Source: Microscillaceae bacterium (GTDB lineage Bacteria; Bacteroidota; Bacteroidia; Cytophagales; Microscillaceae). Taken from it: 36,941 nt of DNA. Shown piece after piece: positions 15,986 through 24,623 of the stretch. A model generated the notes under the pieces. That model was given only the letters and a program-made list of their open reading frames with translations, had not been told where the DNA came from and did no database searches. The DNA lies in the NCBI GenBank assembly GCA_025054775.1, contig JANWZA010000005.1, positions 1 through 36,941 of the forward strand, read 5' to 3'. Numbering within the stretch: position 1 is the stretch's first letter; each line of letters begins with the position of its first letter. The position numbers and the translations under genes were made by a program.

Positions 15986-18127
15986 TTAATTTAGGAGAAC
16001 ATATGGGTTTTGTGAGCTAAAAAATTCTTTGGGACGTGTTTGGTTGAGACTTTCGCATTCATTGAATAGAAACACGTAAATAATTTTATTACCGAGTTCT
16101 AATTTTCCTGCTAATGTTTCAATTAGCACAATATTCCCATTCTTGTCTATGAGTTTCCCCATGGACTTCTGCCCAAATGATTGATAATTAAGACTAAAAC
16201 GTTTGTCTTTAAGGTCAATTACGTTTTTGTAGTCTGTTTCAATCAATACATCTAGTACTTGTCCTTCAATATCCTTTTTCTTGTAGTTAAACCGTTTAAG
16301 AATATAATTGTTTACTTTGGTAATTCTAAATCGTTCGTCAGTGAGGATAATGCCTGCATAGGCTTTGTTAATAATAGCTTGATAGACAGCGGCCTCTTCG
16401 GAGATAGCGTCCAGTTTTCTCTCAACTTGATGTACCCAGTAGCGTTGTGTTTCGAGTTGCTGTTCCATTTCAGCTTCGCGCTCTTCGGCATTTTTGGCGG
16501 TTTCCTCCAGACTTTTGAGTAATTTTTTGGTTCTTTCATTATTTTGTATTGCAATAAGAGCTGTGGCAATACGTTGCGAAAGTTGCTCTACGAAATTGAT
16601 TTCAGGTTTGGTAAACTCTTTGAATGAGATAATTTCTATAACCCCGTGAACATCATCGTCAAGTTTTACAGGTACGATAAGCAGATTAGTAGGCAATGCT
16701 TCTCCCAAACCTGAAGTAATTTTAGCATAAGACTTGGGAACGTCATTAATAAAAATCGTTTCTCCTTCGCGCCATGCTGTACCCACTAATCCTTCACCCA
16801 TTTCTATTCGTTTTTGTTGATATTTTTTCCTTTCATAAGCATAGCATCCTTTAAGTTCAAGGTATGGCTCTTGTTCATTGTCTCGGTTTACTACGAATAA
16901 TCCGCCTTGGTTAGCATTGAGGTATTTCACCAAGGCCGATATAATTTCGTAGGCTTGTTGTTCAAGTTCTACTCCATGATTTTTCAGGATTTCACCAAAA
17001 ATAGCTAAACCTTCACTATGCCAAGTACGTTGGGCTTCTATTTTGGCTATCTCTTGCAACTGTTGGTTTCGCTCATTAATTTGCTTGATAGTTTTCTTGA
17101 GTGTAATAAGCATTGTCTTGAAGTTTTGTGCCAAAGAACCCAACTCGTCTTTACTCTTTATCTCATCTAAAAAAACTTCTTGATTTCTGATGCCTTTGGT
17201 AACGGACTTACTAATGCGGTTGATTAAAATAATTGGATTAGAAATATTAAAGGCAAAGTATACAGCTACTAAGGCTGCTAAAATGAGTAATACGAAAATA
17301 GAGACTACAATAATAGTAGCACTTTCTTTTACCAAACTTTCGGTACGTTGGTTTACCAAGTAGTGCATACTACTTACTTCTAGTTCAATCATGTAGCTGG
17401 CTTTGTTCAGTTTGCCACGAATACCAATCTTATCACTTAGGCCTATTTCTTTTTCTACAGCAACCAGCTTTTCAAACTCTTTCAAATACATATCAATTGC
17501 TTGAAGAATACTTGGCGAGTAGTAGTAGCGTCTTTTTATCTTTTCTGCTGTTTCACGAACTTTGAATACATAGTCTAAATCTTTACGAATAATAAAATCT
17601 TTTTCGTGTCTGCGTAAGGTGAGCAAAAGGCTTTCATCTATGGTATAGTTTTTCTCTAAATTATGCACTACCTCGCGCATTTTGCCTTCTAAGCCGTTAT
17701 CTTTGTAGCCACGTCGCTGTATTTTATCAATTAACTCGTCAAAGGTTTTGGCATAATTTCTATGCAATTCTAGTATGCTTTTAAGGTTAGCTTGTACTTG
17801 CAAATCTTGGGCAATTTTTTTTTGGCTCACCTCTTGCAGGAGGTGTTTGAAAGCACGTGAATTGCGTTTGAAGTTACTCAAATGTTCGCTCTCTCCTGTC
17901 TGCATGAAAGAGGGGTTTTTGGTATCATACAAGATAAAGTTCTGCTCGTCTTTTTTGATTTCAAGGTTGAGTATGAGGAGCTCGTCTAATTCATTACGCA
18001 GAAGTTGGTATTGTGCGATGTGTTGCATGTTGATGTAAGCTACTAATCCAATCACCCCTGCTAATAGCACTATACTGAAAAAAGCAAACAATAATTTGTG
18101 CCTTATCTTATGGAAGCGAATTTGCAT
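15986..18127 (-). CDS. Membrane sensor protein: periplasmic helical domain, HAMP, GAF, PAS; no output domain
   Basis: A 713-residue protein. TM1 is at about 11-31. A periplasmic all-helical sensor follows (32-269), including LLTLRRHEKDFIIRKDLDYVFKV, which resembles helical bimodular ligand-binding domains. TM2 is at 270-294, then HAMP (about 290-350) and a helical linker. A GAF domain spans about 370-530 (GGLFVVN, MGEGLVGTAWREGE, LLIVPVKLDDDVHGVIEIIS). A coiled coil runs 535-580 and a PAS domain about 577-690 (AYAGIILTDERFRITKVNNYILKRF). I see no histidine kinase H-box or ATPase, no GGDEF/EAL, no methyl-accepting tip and no DNA-binding domain. The family role is environmental sensing; the output must come from a partner protein or from dimer-mediated contacts. 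It stands alone, divergent from the NlpC/P60 gene. Confidence 0.88.
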   Translation of the reverse strand: MQIRFHKIRHKLLFAFFSIVLLAGVIGLVAYINMQHIAQYQLLRNELDELLILNLEIKKDEQNFILYDTKNPSFMQTGESEHLSNFKRNSRAFKHLLQEVSQKKIAQDLQVQANLKSILELHRNYAKTFDELIDKIQRRGYKDNGLEGKMREVVHNLEKNYTIDESLLLTLRRHEKDFIIRKDLDYVFKVRETAEKIKRRYYYSPSILQAIDMYLKEFEKLVAVEKEIGLSDKIGIRGKLNKASYMIELEVSSMHYLVNQRTESLVKESATIIVVSIFVLLILAALVAVYFAFNISNPIILINRISKSVTKGIRNQEVFLDEIKSKDELGSLAQNFKTMLITLKKTIKQINERNQQLQEIAKIEAQRTWHSEGLAIFGEILKNHGVELEQQAYEIISALVKYLNANQGGLFVVNRDNEQEPYLELKGCYAYERKKYQQKRIEMGEGLVGTAWREGETIFINDVPKSYAKITSGLGEALPTNLLIVPVKLDDDVHGVIEIISFKEFTKPEINFVEQLSQRIATALIAIQNNERTKKLLKSLEETAKNAEEREAEMEQQLETQRYWVHQVERKLDAISEEAAVYQAIINKAYAGIILTDERFRITKVNNYILKRFNYKKKDIEGQVLDVLIETDYKNVIDLKDKRFSLNYQSFGQKSMGKLIDKNGNIVLIETLAGKLELGNKIIYVFLFNECESLNQTRPKEFFSSQNPYVLLN

Positions 18128-18301
18128 AAACGCAAGATAAAACGGTGAACTACTATCTTTTTTTCATGTTAAAGTGAGCAAAAAAATTGTGCCAAGATTG
18201 TTTTTATTCGTAATTTTTTATTTATTTGCAATCGGTTTATTATAGTTAAATGCGAAAAGTAAAATCTATTGTAAGCTAATTTTTATATCCAGCTATGAAT
18301 T

Positions 18302-18964
18302 ATGTTGCTTAAATCTGTTTTGATTGGAACGATCTTGAGTTATCATTTAGCCTATTCTCCGCAGGTTAGTCAATTGATAGGTAATTTAGAAATAAAAAAT
18401 CAAACAAGCAAATTTTCTACTATTTTTTTTGAAAAAAAATCACCTCCTCCTGATACTACTCTTTTAGAAATTATACCTCAAAATTGTGAATATCCTATAG
18501 AAAATACCCATACCTCACTCCAACCACTTGAAAAGTGCTTAATTCCAGAATTATTAAATAAACAACTAAATGCTCGCAGAGATAGCTTAGTTGAATTAGC
18601 AAAGAAATATCTTGGTACACGTTATATGTGGGGAGGGAATACCCCCGCAGGTTTTGACTGCTCAGGCTTTGCTCAATACTTATATGCTAAATTTGGTTAT
18701 ACAATTCCAAGAATGTCAGGCGAGCAGTCCCTTCTAGGGCAGAGCGTAGAACCGCAATATGCTAAAAAAGGGGACTTAGTCTTTTACGGCTATCCCACAG
18801 GACATGGAAGATATGTGTTTACTCATACAGCCATTGTATATGATAATCAGCCTACAACAGGTGTACAAGTTATCCATGCTACTTTGTGGGGAATTGCCAT
18901 TACTTCTCTCCATTTTGACTACTACGGCTACTGCCGACTAATCTGTATTAAACGAATTATTTAA
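18302..18964 (+). CDS. Exported NlpC/P60 (C40) peptidase
   Basis: A 220-residue protein. An N-terminal hydrophobic segment (MLLKSVLIGTILSYHLAY) is a probable signal peptide or anchor, followed by a low-conservation stretch to about residue 90. The NlpC/P60 domain spans about 95-215, with catalytic Cys120 in GFDCSGFAQYLY, His175 in FTHTAIVYD and polar third residue His192. Such enzymes cut peptidoglycan stem peptides, usually after D-iso-Glu, in the periplasm. An ATG six bases upstream is out of frame and runs into a stop, so 18302 is the start. It is 22 bases ahead of a second, differently built C40 gene and then pyrF, suggesting one transcription unit. Confidence 0.92.
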   Translation: MLLKSVLIGTILSYHLAYSPQVSQLIGNLEIKNQTSKFSTIFFEKKSPPPDTTLLEIIPQNCEYPIENTHTSLQPLEKCLIPELLNKQLNARRDSLVELAKKYLGTRYMWGGNTPAGFDCSGFAQYLYAKFGYTIPRMSGEQSLLGQSVEPQYAKKGDLVFYGYPTGHGRYVFTHTAIVYDNQPTTGVQVIHATLWGIAITSLHFDYYGYCRLICIKRII

Positions 18965-18986
18965 CCTAATTTACAACGACTTACCT

Positions 18987-19778
18987 ATGCGGTTTGGGAT
19001 TTGCCTACTTGCTTGTATACCTCTTTATGCCAATGCCTCACAAAAAAGTGAAATGATAAATCAATTACTTTTTGGAGATGTGTTTGAAATACAAGAAATT
19101 AGCACCAACCAGAAATGGTTCAAAATTAGATTATGTTTTGACCATTACGAGGGCTGGGTGGATGCTACGCAATACACTGAAATTTCAGAAGCAGAATATG
19201 CTCAACTTTGCCAATCGGATCAAATCTATGTAGTAACTACTTCAATTGCCACACTCAAAAATTTGAAAGATTTGACTACTATCCACCTTTCTGTGGGAAG
19301 TACCTTACCTTTTTTTAATCCGAAAACTCAGACCTTGAAAGTAGGGAATCAAGTATTTAAGTGGCAAGCAGGAGAATATGCCCTCTTGGCACCGCAAAAC
19401 CGTGATTGGATTTGCCAAAAAAGTTTCTTATTTCTGAATATCCCTTACCTTTGGGGAGGACGAACTTGGGCAGGAATGGACTGCTCAGGCTTTACACAAA
19501 TCATTTTTAAGATAGCAGGCTATCGACTTAGGCGTGATGCCTGCCAGCAAGCAACACAAGGTGAAACCATTGATTTTCAAGACCGCCAACCCGCTGATTT
19601 AGCCTTCTTTGAACGCGAAAAACGCATCGTTCACGTAGGGCTAATATTGCCCGAAAACCAAATTATGCACGCCTTAGCCTCAGTACGGATTGATATATTA
19701 ACTGAAATAGGTATCTGGAATACTGACAAACAGGCTTATTCCCATTACCTGCACAGTATTAAGCGAATGATAAAATAG
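18987..19778 (+). CDS. NlpC/P60 (C40) peptidase with N-terminal SH3-like domain
   Basis: A 263-residue protein. The N-terminus (FGICLLACIPLYANASQKSE) looks like a signal peptide. However, it aligns by eye with the first SH3 strand of a common Bacteroidota C40 family (GIC-x-L-x-x-x-P-x-x-x-x, then SxKSEMxxQLLFG), so export by this segment is doubtful. SH3-like repeats fill residues about 1-135 (LLFGDVFEI, WFKIRL, GWVDATQY). The peptidase domain spans 140-250 with Cys166 (GMDCSGFT), His216 (VHVGLIL) and His228. It would cleave muropeptides, possibly in recycling if it is cytoplasmic. It is 22 bases after the first C40 gene and 23 bases before pyrF. Confidence 0.92.
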   Translation: MRFGICLLACIPLYANASQKSEMINQLLFGDVFEIQEISTNQKWFKIRLCFDHYEGWVDATQYTEISEAEYAQLCQSDQIYVVTTSIATLKNLKDLTTIHLSVGSTLPFFNPKTQTLKVGNQVFKWQAGEYALLAPQNRDWICQKSFLFLNIPYLWGGRTWAGMDCSGFTQIIFKIAGYRLRRDACQQATQGETIDFQDRQPADLAFFEREKRIVHVGLILPENQIMHALASVRIDILTEIGIWNTDKQAYSHYLHSIKRMIK

Positions 19779-19801
19779 CAATACTAAGTAATTGTTAGAC
19801 T

Positions 19802-20635
19802 ATGACTAAACAGGAATTGACAGAACAAATACTTCGAAAGCAGAGCTATCTTTGTATTGGATTAGACACTGACCTAAACAAAATTCCTTCACACTTACGA
19901 CACGAAAAATATCCTTTGGTGGCTTTTAATAAGCAAATAATAGACGCTACTGCCGAATATACCATAGCCTACAAACTTAATACTGCTTTTTATGAAGCCC
20001 AAGGTGCAAAAGGGTGGGAAAGTATGCAACGTACCTTAGAGCTAATTCCTAAGAATATCCTCACCATAGCCGATGCCAAGCGCGGGGATATTGGCAATAC
20101 TTGCGACATGTATGCCCAAGCCTTTTTTGAAGCTCTTACTTTTGATGCTATTACCCTTTCTCCCTACATGGGAAAAGATAGTTTAGAGCCTTTCTTAAAA
20201 TATGAAAACAAATGGCTAATTTTATTAGTTCTTACATCAAATGAAAGCAGTATTGATTTTCAGTTCTTACCATTACAGAATGGAAATTTACTATACGAAC
20301 AAGTATTAACGCAAGCCCAAAAATGGGCTAATTTTGAACGATTGATGTTTGTAGTGGGGGCTACGCAAAGTGAAAGTATAGCCAAAGTCCGTAAATTAGC
20401 CCCACTGAACTTCCTGTTAATACCTGGCATAGGTACGCAAGGAGGTGATTTGGAGGCAGTTTCAAAGCATGGTTTTAATGCTGATATAGGTATATTAGTT
20501 AATGTTTCAAGGGCTGTAATTTATGCAAGTAAGGATAAAACCTTTGCTCAAACTGCCAAAAAAGAAGCGCAAAACTTACAAGCTTTAATGCAAAATTATT
20601 TAGAAAAATATTACTTTACCCATTATTCAGTGTAA
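19802..20635 (+). CDS. pyrF: Orotidine 5'-phosphate decarboxylase (long, type 2)
   Basis: Decarboxylates OMP to UMP, the last step of de novo pyrimidine synthesis; cytoplasmic TIM barrel. The 277-residue length is that of the type 2 (roughly 270-residue) branch rather than the 230-240-residue E. coli form. Active-site landmarks are GLDTD at 20-24, the substrate-lysine segment YKLNTAFYE near 57-65, DAKRGDIGNT at 91-100 with catalytic Lys93, and the phosphate-binding PGIGTQGGD. ATG start 23 bases after the C40 gene. The TAA stop overlaps a TAnnTTTG element for the next gene. Confidence 0.96.
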   Translation: MTKQELTEQILRKQSYLCIGLDTDLNKIPSHLRHEKYPLVAFNKQIIDATAEYTIAYKLNTAFYEAQGAKGWESMQRTLELIPKNILTIADAKRGDIGNTCDMYAQAFFEALTFDAITLSPYMGKDSLEPFLKYENKWLILLVLTSNESSIDFQFLPLQNGNLLYEQVLTQAQKWANFERLMFVVGATQSESIAKVRKLAPLNFLLIPGIGTQGGDLEAVSKHGFNADIGILVNVSRAVIYASKDKTFAQTAKKEAQNLQALMQNYLEKYYFTHYSV

Positions 20636-20640
20636 ATTTG
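20633..20640 (+). promoter_or_regulatory. Candidate -7 element (TAAATTTG) for the YceI-family gene
   Basis: Full TAnnTTTG match followed by C, beginning in the pyrF stop codon. It lies about 100 bases before ATG 20739. No clear -33 box. Confidence 0.33.
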
Positions 20641-20738
20641 CATTTGTAATAACATCCATGAAGTTTGTCTAAAACAATAAAAAGTCTTTTGCTTAAAAGT
20701 AATTTCATATTGTTACAAAACCTTTTTTGAGAACAAAT

Positions 20739-21290
20739 ATGAAAATGCTAGCTTTTTTTATGGTTATTTTTTTAGGTTGGGTGAATCTTAATTTTTTGCC
20801 CAAACCTGAGGTGTTTTATACTAATAATGGTAGTGTAACGATGCTCATGTCCTTGAACATGGGTAAAACCATTGCCACAACTAATAGCGCTAATTCCGTG
20901 TATGAGCCTGCTACTGATAAGGTAGATTTTGTAGTTGATCTCAAAACCTTTCAGTTTTCTAACATCTTAATTGAATATCAGTTCAAAGAAACTTATTTGG
21001 AAGTTTCTAAATATCCTAATGTTACTTTCAAAGGCAGAATGCGTAGCAAAGTGGATATGCAAAGTAAAGCTATTCAAAAAGTATGGATTGATGGCTTTTT
21101 AGATATGCACGGGGTTATCCAAAAGCGTACTATACTAGCCGAAGTTAAGTGCTTGGACAATCAGATTTATGTAAAGTCAGATTTTACAATTCGCCCTGCA
21201 GAACATAAAATTGCTATTCCTGCTGCCTTCTTTACCGAAGAAAAAGATATTATTGATATTCACTTTGAAGGACACTATAGCAAAAAATAA
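20739..21290 (+). CDS. YceI-family exported protein
   Basis: About 183 residues from ATG 20739. A TTG 12 bases upstream (20727) is in frame but adds only four residues before an excellent signal peptide (MKMLAFFMVIFLGWVNLNF), so the ATG is preferred. The mature part has the YceI lipocalin-like pattern: VDFVVDLKTFQF, YLEVSKYPNVTFKGRM, then WIDGFLDMHGVIQKR and a final IDIHFEGHY strand. YceI proteins are periplasmic barrels that bind isoprenoid or lipid-like molecules; the ligand here is unknown. It follows pyrF by about 100 bases. It ends in a convergent region with a minus-strand gene. Confidence 0.88.
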   Translation: MKMLAFFMVIFLGWVNLNFLPKPEVFYTNNGSVTMLMSLNMGKTIATTNSANSVYEPATDKVDFVVDLKTFQFSNILIEYQFKETYLEVSKYPNVTFKGRMRSKVDMQSKAIQKVWIDGFLDMHGVIQKRTILAEVKCLDNQIYVKSDFTIRPAEHKIAIPAAFFTEEKDIIDIHFEGHYSKK

Positions 21291-21623
21291 ATGGAGTTTT
21301 AGCTACGTTTAAGACGTAAAAAAAATTTGGACGTAGTATTTTCCCTAGAGGAATTGTTTAGTTGAAATCTTAAAAAATATTAGAGGATTTTGCAACTTTC
21401 CAACTATCTTTTACTTATTTTGAGAAACTTTACTAATCTAATAAAAAAATTAAGTTAGTTCGGTTTTACCGCTCTATCTATTTTAACTTGCTTTAACTTG
21501 CATAAAAAATCTTAAAAAAACGCCAGTAGAATTACATTCATTCGAGGAAATACAAGAAAGTTGGTAATAATTTAGCATTACTACTAATGCTATTCTTGTG
21601 TTCCTTTTTATCTCAATGAAAGC
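21291..21623. other. Convergent intergenic region with hairpin
   Basis: 333 bases between the YceI-family gene and a minus-strand gene. A small stem (TACGT/ACGTA, about 21304-21318) follows the YceI stop and is trailed by A-rich sequence. A stronger hairpin at 21573-21592 sits near the far end. No open frame of interest. Confidence 0.5.
21573..21592. terminator. Bidirectional hairpin between convergent genes
   Basis: Perfect arms TAGCATTA and TAATGCTA with loop CTAC. An outer pair, ACAAGAA (21552-21558) and TTCTTGT (21593-21599), can extend it across a left-side bulge. The plus strand continues into a T-rich tract (ttcctttttat). It lies 32 bases after the minus-strand stop at 21624, so it may end both genes. 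Confidence 0.5.
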
Positions 21624-22064
21624 TTACTTCTCAAGAGCTTCTTCTAAACTATCACAATACTGAATATCAAACTTATCAAAATTAAAATCAGGATGTTCTT
21701 TTTTAATTTTTTCCCTTCCAATTTTTACACTTTGTCTGAAGAAGGAATCATTAGGTAATATTTTGCGATATGTGAGTAAACCATATATTGCCATTTCTGC
21801 TTTCCAAACGATGTGATACCATACCATAGAGGGCTGGTGAAATACCGTTAGCTTAGACTTATCAAAAATAAGCTTTTCTACTCTATGAGTTTTAATAAAC
21901 TCACCAATAGCTCCAAATAATTCCTTAAATTCTTTTTCGGGAATATAGTTTGTGGTGGCTTTGCAGACGATAGTTTTCTTATCTGCCAAAAAATAAGCGT
22001 CGGCAAAACGATTGTTAAAAATTTCCCACTTGTTCTTTTGGGTTTCTTGCATAATAGTGGTCAT
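21624..22064 (-). CDS. Small protein of unknown function, STAS/Sec14-like in appearance
   Basis: A 146-residue cytoplasmic protein without signal peptide. It has an alpha/beta pattern: FADAYFLADKKTIVCKATTNYI, a helix with FKELFGAIGEFIKTHRVEKLIFDKSKL, and a C-terminal DIQYCDSLEEALEK. The final DIQYCDSLEEALEK and the strand-helix order recall SpoIIAA-like or STAS-type proteins, where a last strand and helix follow the text ‘F.s.eeAl.wl’; this is a visual impression only. Met5 is an alternative start. It is transcribed alone, convergent with the YceI gene and divergent from dsbD. No clear promoter element was found in its upstream region. Confidence 0.7.
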   Translation of the reverse strand: MTTIMQETQKNKWEIFNNRFADAYFLADKKTIVCKATTNYIPEKEFKELFGAIGEFIKTHRVEKLIFDKSKLTVFHQPSMVWYHIVWKAEMAIYGLLTYRKILPNDSFFRQSVKIGREKIKKEHPDFNFDKFDIQYCDSLEEALEK

Positions 22065-22425
22065 GGCTTTTTTTCAAGTTTAACAAAAAGGTTTCTACTT
22101 CTTTAACCACGTTTAGGTATTTTTCGGGTAAATGTATCATAAAGAAGTCATAAAATAAACTAATTTTAAGTTCAAAAGGTTTTTACCTTAACATGAGTTT
22201 AAGGTTAAAGCTTTGATAGACAATTACTTATGAAAAGATTTTGAGTAATCAAAAAAGTGATTAAACTCTTAGATTGTAGTTTTCAAATATTTAATCTTAT
22301 TAGACTTATGCAAATATTGTTACTTATCCAAAATTTGGCCGCCTAACTCACGTTTTTTATAGTAATTTTGCACTCGAAAAAATCTATACTTTAATTTTGT
22401 TCTATCTATGCTTTAATTTTGTTCT
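22065..22425. other. Divergent intergenic region before dsbD
   Basis: 361 bases between two divergent genes. The dsbD side holds three copies of TAATTTTG (22363-22370, 22392-22399, 22414-22421), two of them inside a tandem repeat that runs up to the start codon. The side facing the 146-residue gene shows no recognisable element. Confidence 0.6.
22366..22399 (+). promoter_or_regulatory. Candidate dsbD promoter (TTTTG, 21-base spacer, TAATTTTG)
   Basis: TTTTG at 22366-22370 and TAATTTTG at 22392-22399 are 21 bases apart, a good Bacteroidota -33/-7 pair. The -33 part is itself the end of another TAATTTTG followed by C (22363-22370). Transcription would start about 20 bases before the ATG at 22426. 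Confidence 0.5.
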
Positions 22426-22426
22426 A
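22383..22426 (+). repeat. Two tandem 22-base repeats abutting the dsbD start codon
   Basis: Copy one is 22383-22404 and copy two 22405-22426, differing at one position (TATAC versus TATGC). Each carries TAATTTTG followed by TTCTA. The last A of copy two is the A of the dsbD ATG. Promoter duplication or a phase-variable spacer are the obvious readings. Confidence 0.85.
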
Positions 22427-24564
22427 TGCGACTTTCATATTTCGCCCTTGATATTTTTTTTATTATTAGTCTGATTTTTAATAGCTTGGCTCAAGCTCAA
22501 ATTCAAAAACGTGTTGCGTGGCAGGTAAGCATTAGCCCTCAGGAAGTAAAATTAGGTGAAACAATAGAAATTACTTTTACAGCACAAATTGATAAAAATT
22601 GGTATCTTTATTCTTCTGATTTTAGCCCAAACTTAGGTCCTACCGTAACTACTTTTGAGTTTAAGCCTAATGATAGCTATATGCTGGTAGGTAGTATCCG
22701 CCCTATCAATCCCCAAAAGAAATATGATGATATCTTTGAAGGTGAATATACCTATTTTAAGAATAAGGGTGAGTTTAAGCAAACTGTCAAAATCTTAAAG
22801 CCTAGCCCACAAATTCAGGTAATAGTACGCTATCAAGTTTGTTCTGATGTAACAGGGCAATGTATTCCAGGAGAAGACGAGTTGGAAATACCTACTATCC
22901 GAGTAACTGCTATCAAGAGCGAGAAACCAACTACCGAAAAAACATTTGATAACTTGAAAGATACGATTAAAAGTAATAATACTAAAATTGAAAAGAATAC
23001 AGAAGCCATCACAACTACCCAAATTGCTACCTCTACATCAACGAAAAAAAAAGAAAAAACCGATAAATCCAACAATAAGAACCTCAATACTGGGGCTTCA
23101 ATGAGTTTATGGGCATTTGTTCTACAGGCTTTTTTGGCAGGTTTAGTAGCTTTGTTTACACCTTGTGTTTTTCCAATTATTCCCATGACGGTATCTTTTT
23201 TTACTAAACAAAGTGGTACTCGTGCCGAAGGTTTTTGGAAGGCTGTGGTTTATGGTATTTCTATCGTGTTGATTTACACATTATTAGGCACATTAGTAAC
23301 AGTACTGTTCGGAGCAGGTATTCAAAATTGGTTAAGTACACATTGGTTACCTAATTTGTTTTTCTTTTTGCTTTTGCTCTTTTTTGCCTTTTCTTTTTTG
23401 GGAATGTTTGAGTTAGTTTTGCCGAGTAGTTTTGTGAATAAAATAGGTGCCCAAGCTGACCGTGGAGGTTATTACGGAATTTTCTTTATGGCATTTACCT
23501 TAGCTTTGGTATCGTTTTCGTGTACTGCTCCTATTGTAGGAACGGTGCTTATTCAATCTTCGCAGGGCGAGGTGTTTCGTCCTGTGGTAGGTATGTTAGC
23601 TTTTTCTACGGCATTAGCTTTGCCTTTTAGCTTGTTTGCAGCGTTTCCTTCGTGGCTCAAATCGTTGCCTAAGTCAGGTAGTTGGCTCAATTCGGTAAAG
23701 GTGGTTTTAGGCTTTTTAGAGTTAGCATTAGCTCTCAAATTTTTGAGTCAAATTGATTTGGTGTATCACTTACGCATTTTAGACCGCGAAATCTTTTTAG
23801 CCCTTTGGATAGTGATTTTCAGCTTTTTAGGATTTTATTTGTTAGGCAAAATCCAACTTCCTCACGATAGCAAATTAGAAAAAATACCTGTACCGAGGTT
23901 AATATTAGCTATAGCTACTTTTACTTTTGTGGTTTATTTAATTCCTGGCATGTGGGGCGCCCCTTTGAAAGCACTTTCAGGCTATTTACCTCCCCAAACT
24001 ACTTTTGATGCTTGGTATATTAGTGGGCAAGTAGGAAGCGTAAATAGTGCAAATATCTCTTCACAAAATAATTTAGGCGTGAAATATGCTAACCTTTTCA
24101 AATTACCACATAATTTGCGAGGCTTCTTTGATATAAAAGAAGCTCAAGAATATGCCAAAAAAGTAAATAAACCTATTTTTATTGATTTTACAGGGCATGG
24201 TTGCGCTAACTGTCGTGAAATGGAAACTCGCGTTTGGTCAGACAAAGCCGTTTTGCGACGCCTCCAAAACGATTTTGTGATTGTAGCTCTTTATGTAGAT
24301 GACAGAACAGATTTGCCTGAAAATGAGCAATATGTTTCAAGCTATGACAATAAACGTAAAACCACTATTGGAAGTAAAAATCTTGACTTTCAGATGAGTA
24401 AGTTCAATGCTAATGCTCAACCTTATTATTGCCTTGTAGATGCAGATTTGAACTTACTTACTGAACCACAGCAATATGACTTATCAATAGAAAACTTTGT
24501 GCAATTTTTAGATAAAGGTAAGAAAAATTATCAAACTCGGATTGCTAAACTGTCGCAAAAATAA
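22426..24564 (+). CDS. dsbD: Thiol:disulfide interchange protein DsbD
   Basis: Carries electrons from cytoplasmic thioredoxin across the inner membrane to periplasmic reductases. The 712-residue product has all three parts. First come a signal peptide (residues 1-24) and an N-terminal immunoglobulin-like domain with Cys139 and Cys146 (VCSDVTGQC). A Thr/Lys-rich linker covers about 165-225. The membrane core runs about 226-510, with Cys247 in LFTPCVFP and Cys366 in VSFSCTAPIVG. The C-terminal thioredoxin domain has the CxxC Cys593-Cys596 (GHGCANCREME). The low-complexity linker is longer than needed. The gene stands alone behind a repeated promoter-like sequence and is convergent with the phosphorylase gene, with a hairpin between them. 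Confidence 0.95.
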   Translation: MRLSYFALDIFFIISLIFNSLAQAQIQKRVAWQVSISPQEVKLGETIEITFTAQIDKNWYLYSSDFSPNLGPTVTTFEFKPNDSYMLVGSIRPINPQKKYDDIFEGEYTYFKNKGEFKQTVKILKPSPQIQVIVRYQVCSDVTGQCIPGEDELEIPTIRVTAIKSEKPTTEKTFDNLKDTIKSNNTKIEKNTEAITTTQIATSTSTKKKEKTDKSNNKNLNTGASMSLWAFVLQAFLAGLVALFTPCVFPIIPMTVSFFTKQSGTRAEGFWKAVVYGISIVLIYTLLGTLVTVLFGAGIQNWLSTHWLPNLFFFLLLLFFAFSFLGMFELVLPSSFVNKIGAQADRGGYYGIFFMAFTLALVSFSCTAPIVGTVLIQSSQGEVFRPVVGMLAFSTALALPFSLFAAFPSWLKSLPKSGSWLNSVKVVLGFLELALALKFLSQIDLVYHLRILDREIFLALWIVIFSFLGFYLLGKIQLPHDSKLEKIPVPRLILAIATFTFVVYLIPGMWGAPLKALSGYLPPQTTFDAWYISGQVGSVNSANISSQNNLGVKYANLFKLPHNLRGFFDIKEAQEYAKKVNKPIFIDFTGHGCANCREMETRVWSDKAVLRRLQNDFVIVALYVDDRTDLPENEQYVSSYDNKRKTTIGSKNLDFQMSKFNANAQPYYCLVDADLNLLTEPQQYDLSIENFVQFLDKGKKNYQTRIAKLSQK

Positions 24565-24580
24565 TTTTTTTGTCAAAAAC

Positions 24581-24615
24581 TCAACTGACGCAGGTTTAGG
24601 GCTTGCGTCAGTTGA
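24581..24615. terminator. Strong hairpin between dsbD and the phosphorylase gene
   Basis: Arms TCAACTGACGCA (24581-24592) and TGCGTCAGTTGA (24604-24615), perfectly complementary over 12 bases, with an 11-base loop. On the minus strand it is followed by GTTTTTG, so it best fits termination of the phosphorylase gene (stop at 24624). dsbD stops 17 bases to its left and could share it. Confidence 0.75.
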
Positions 24616-24623
24616 ACAATGAA

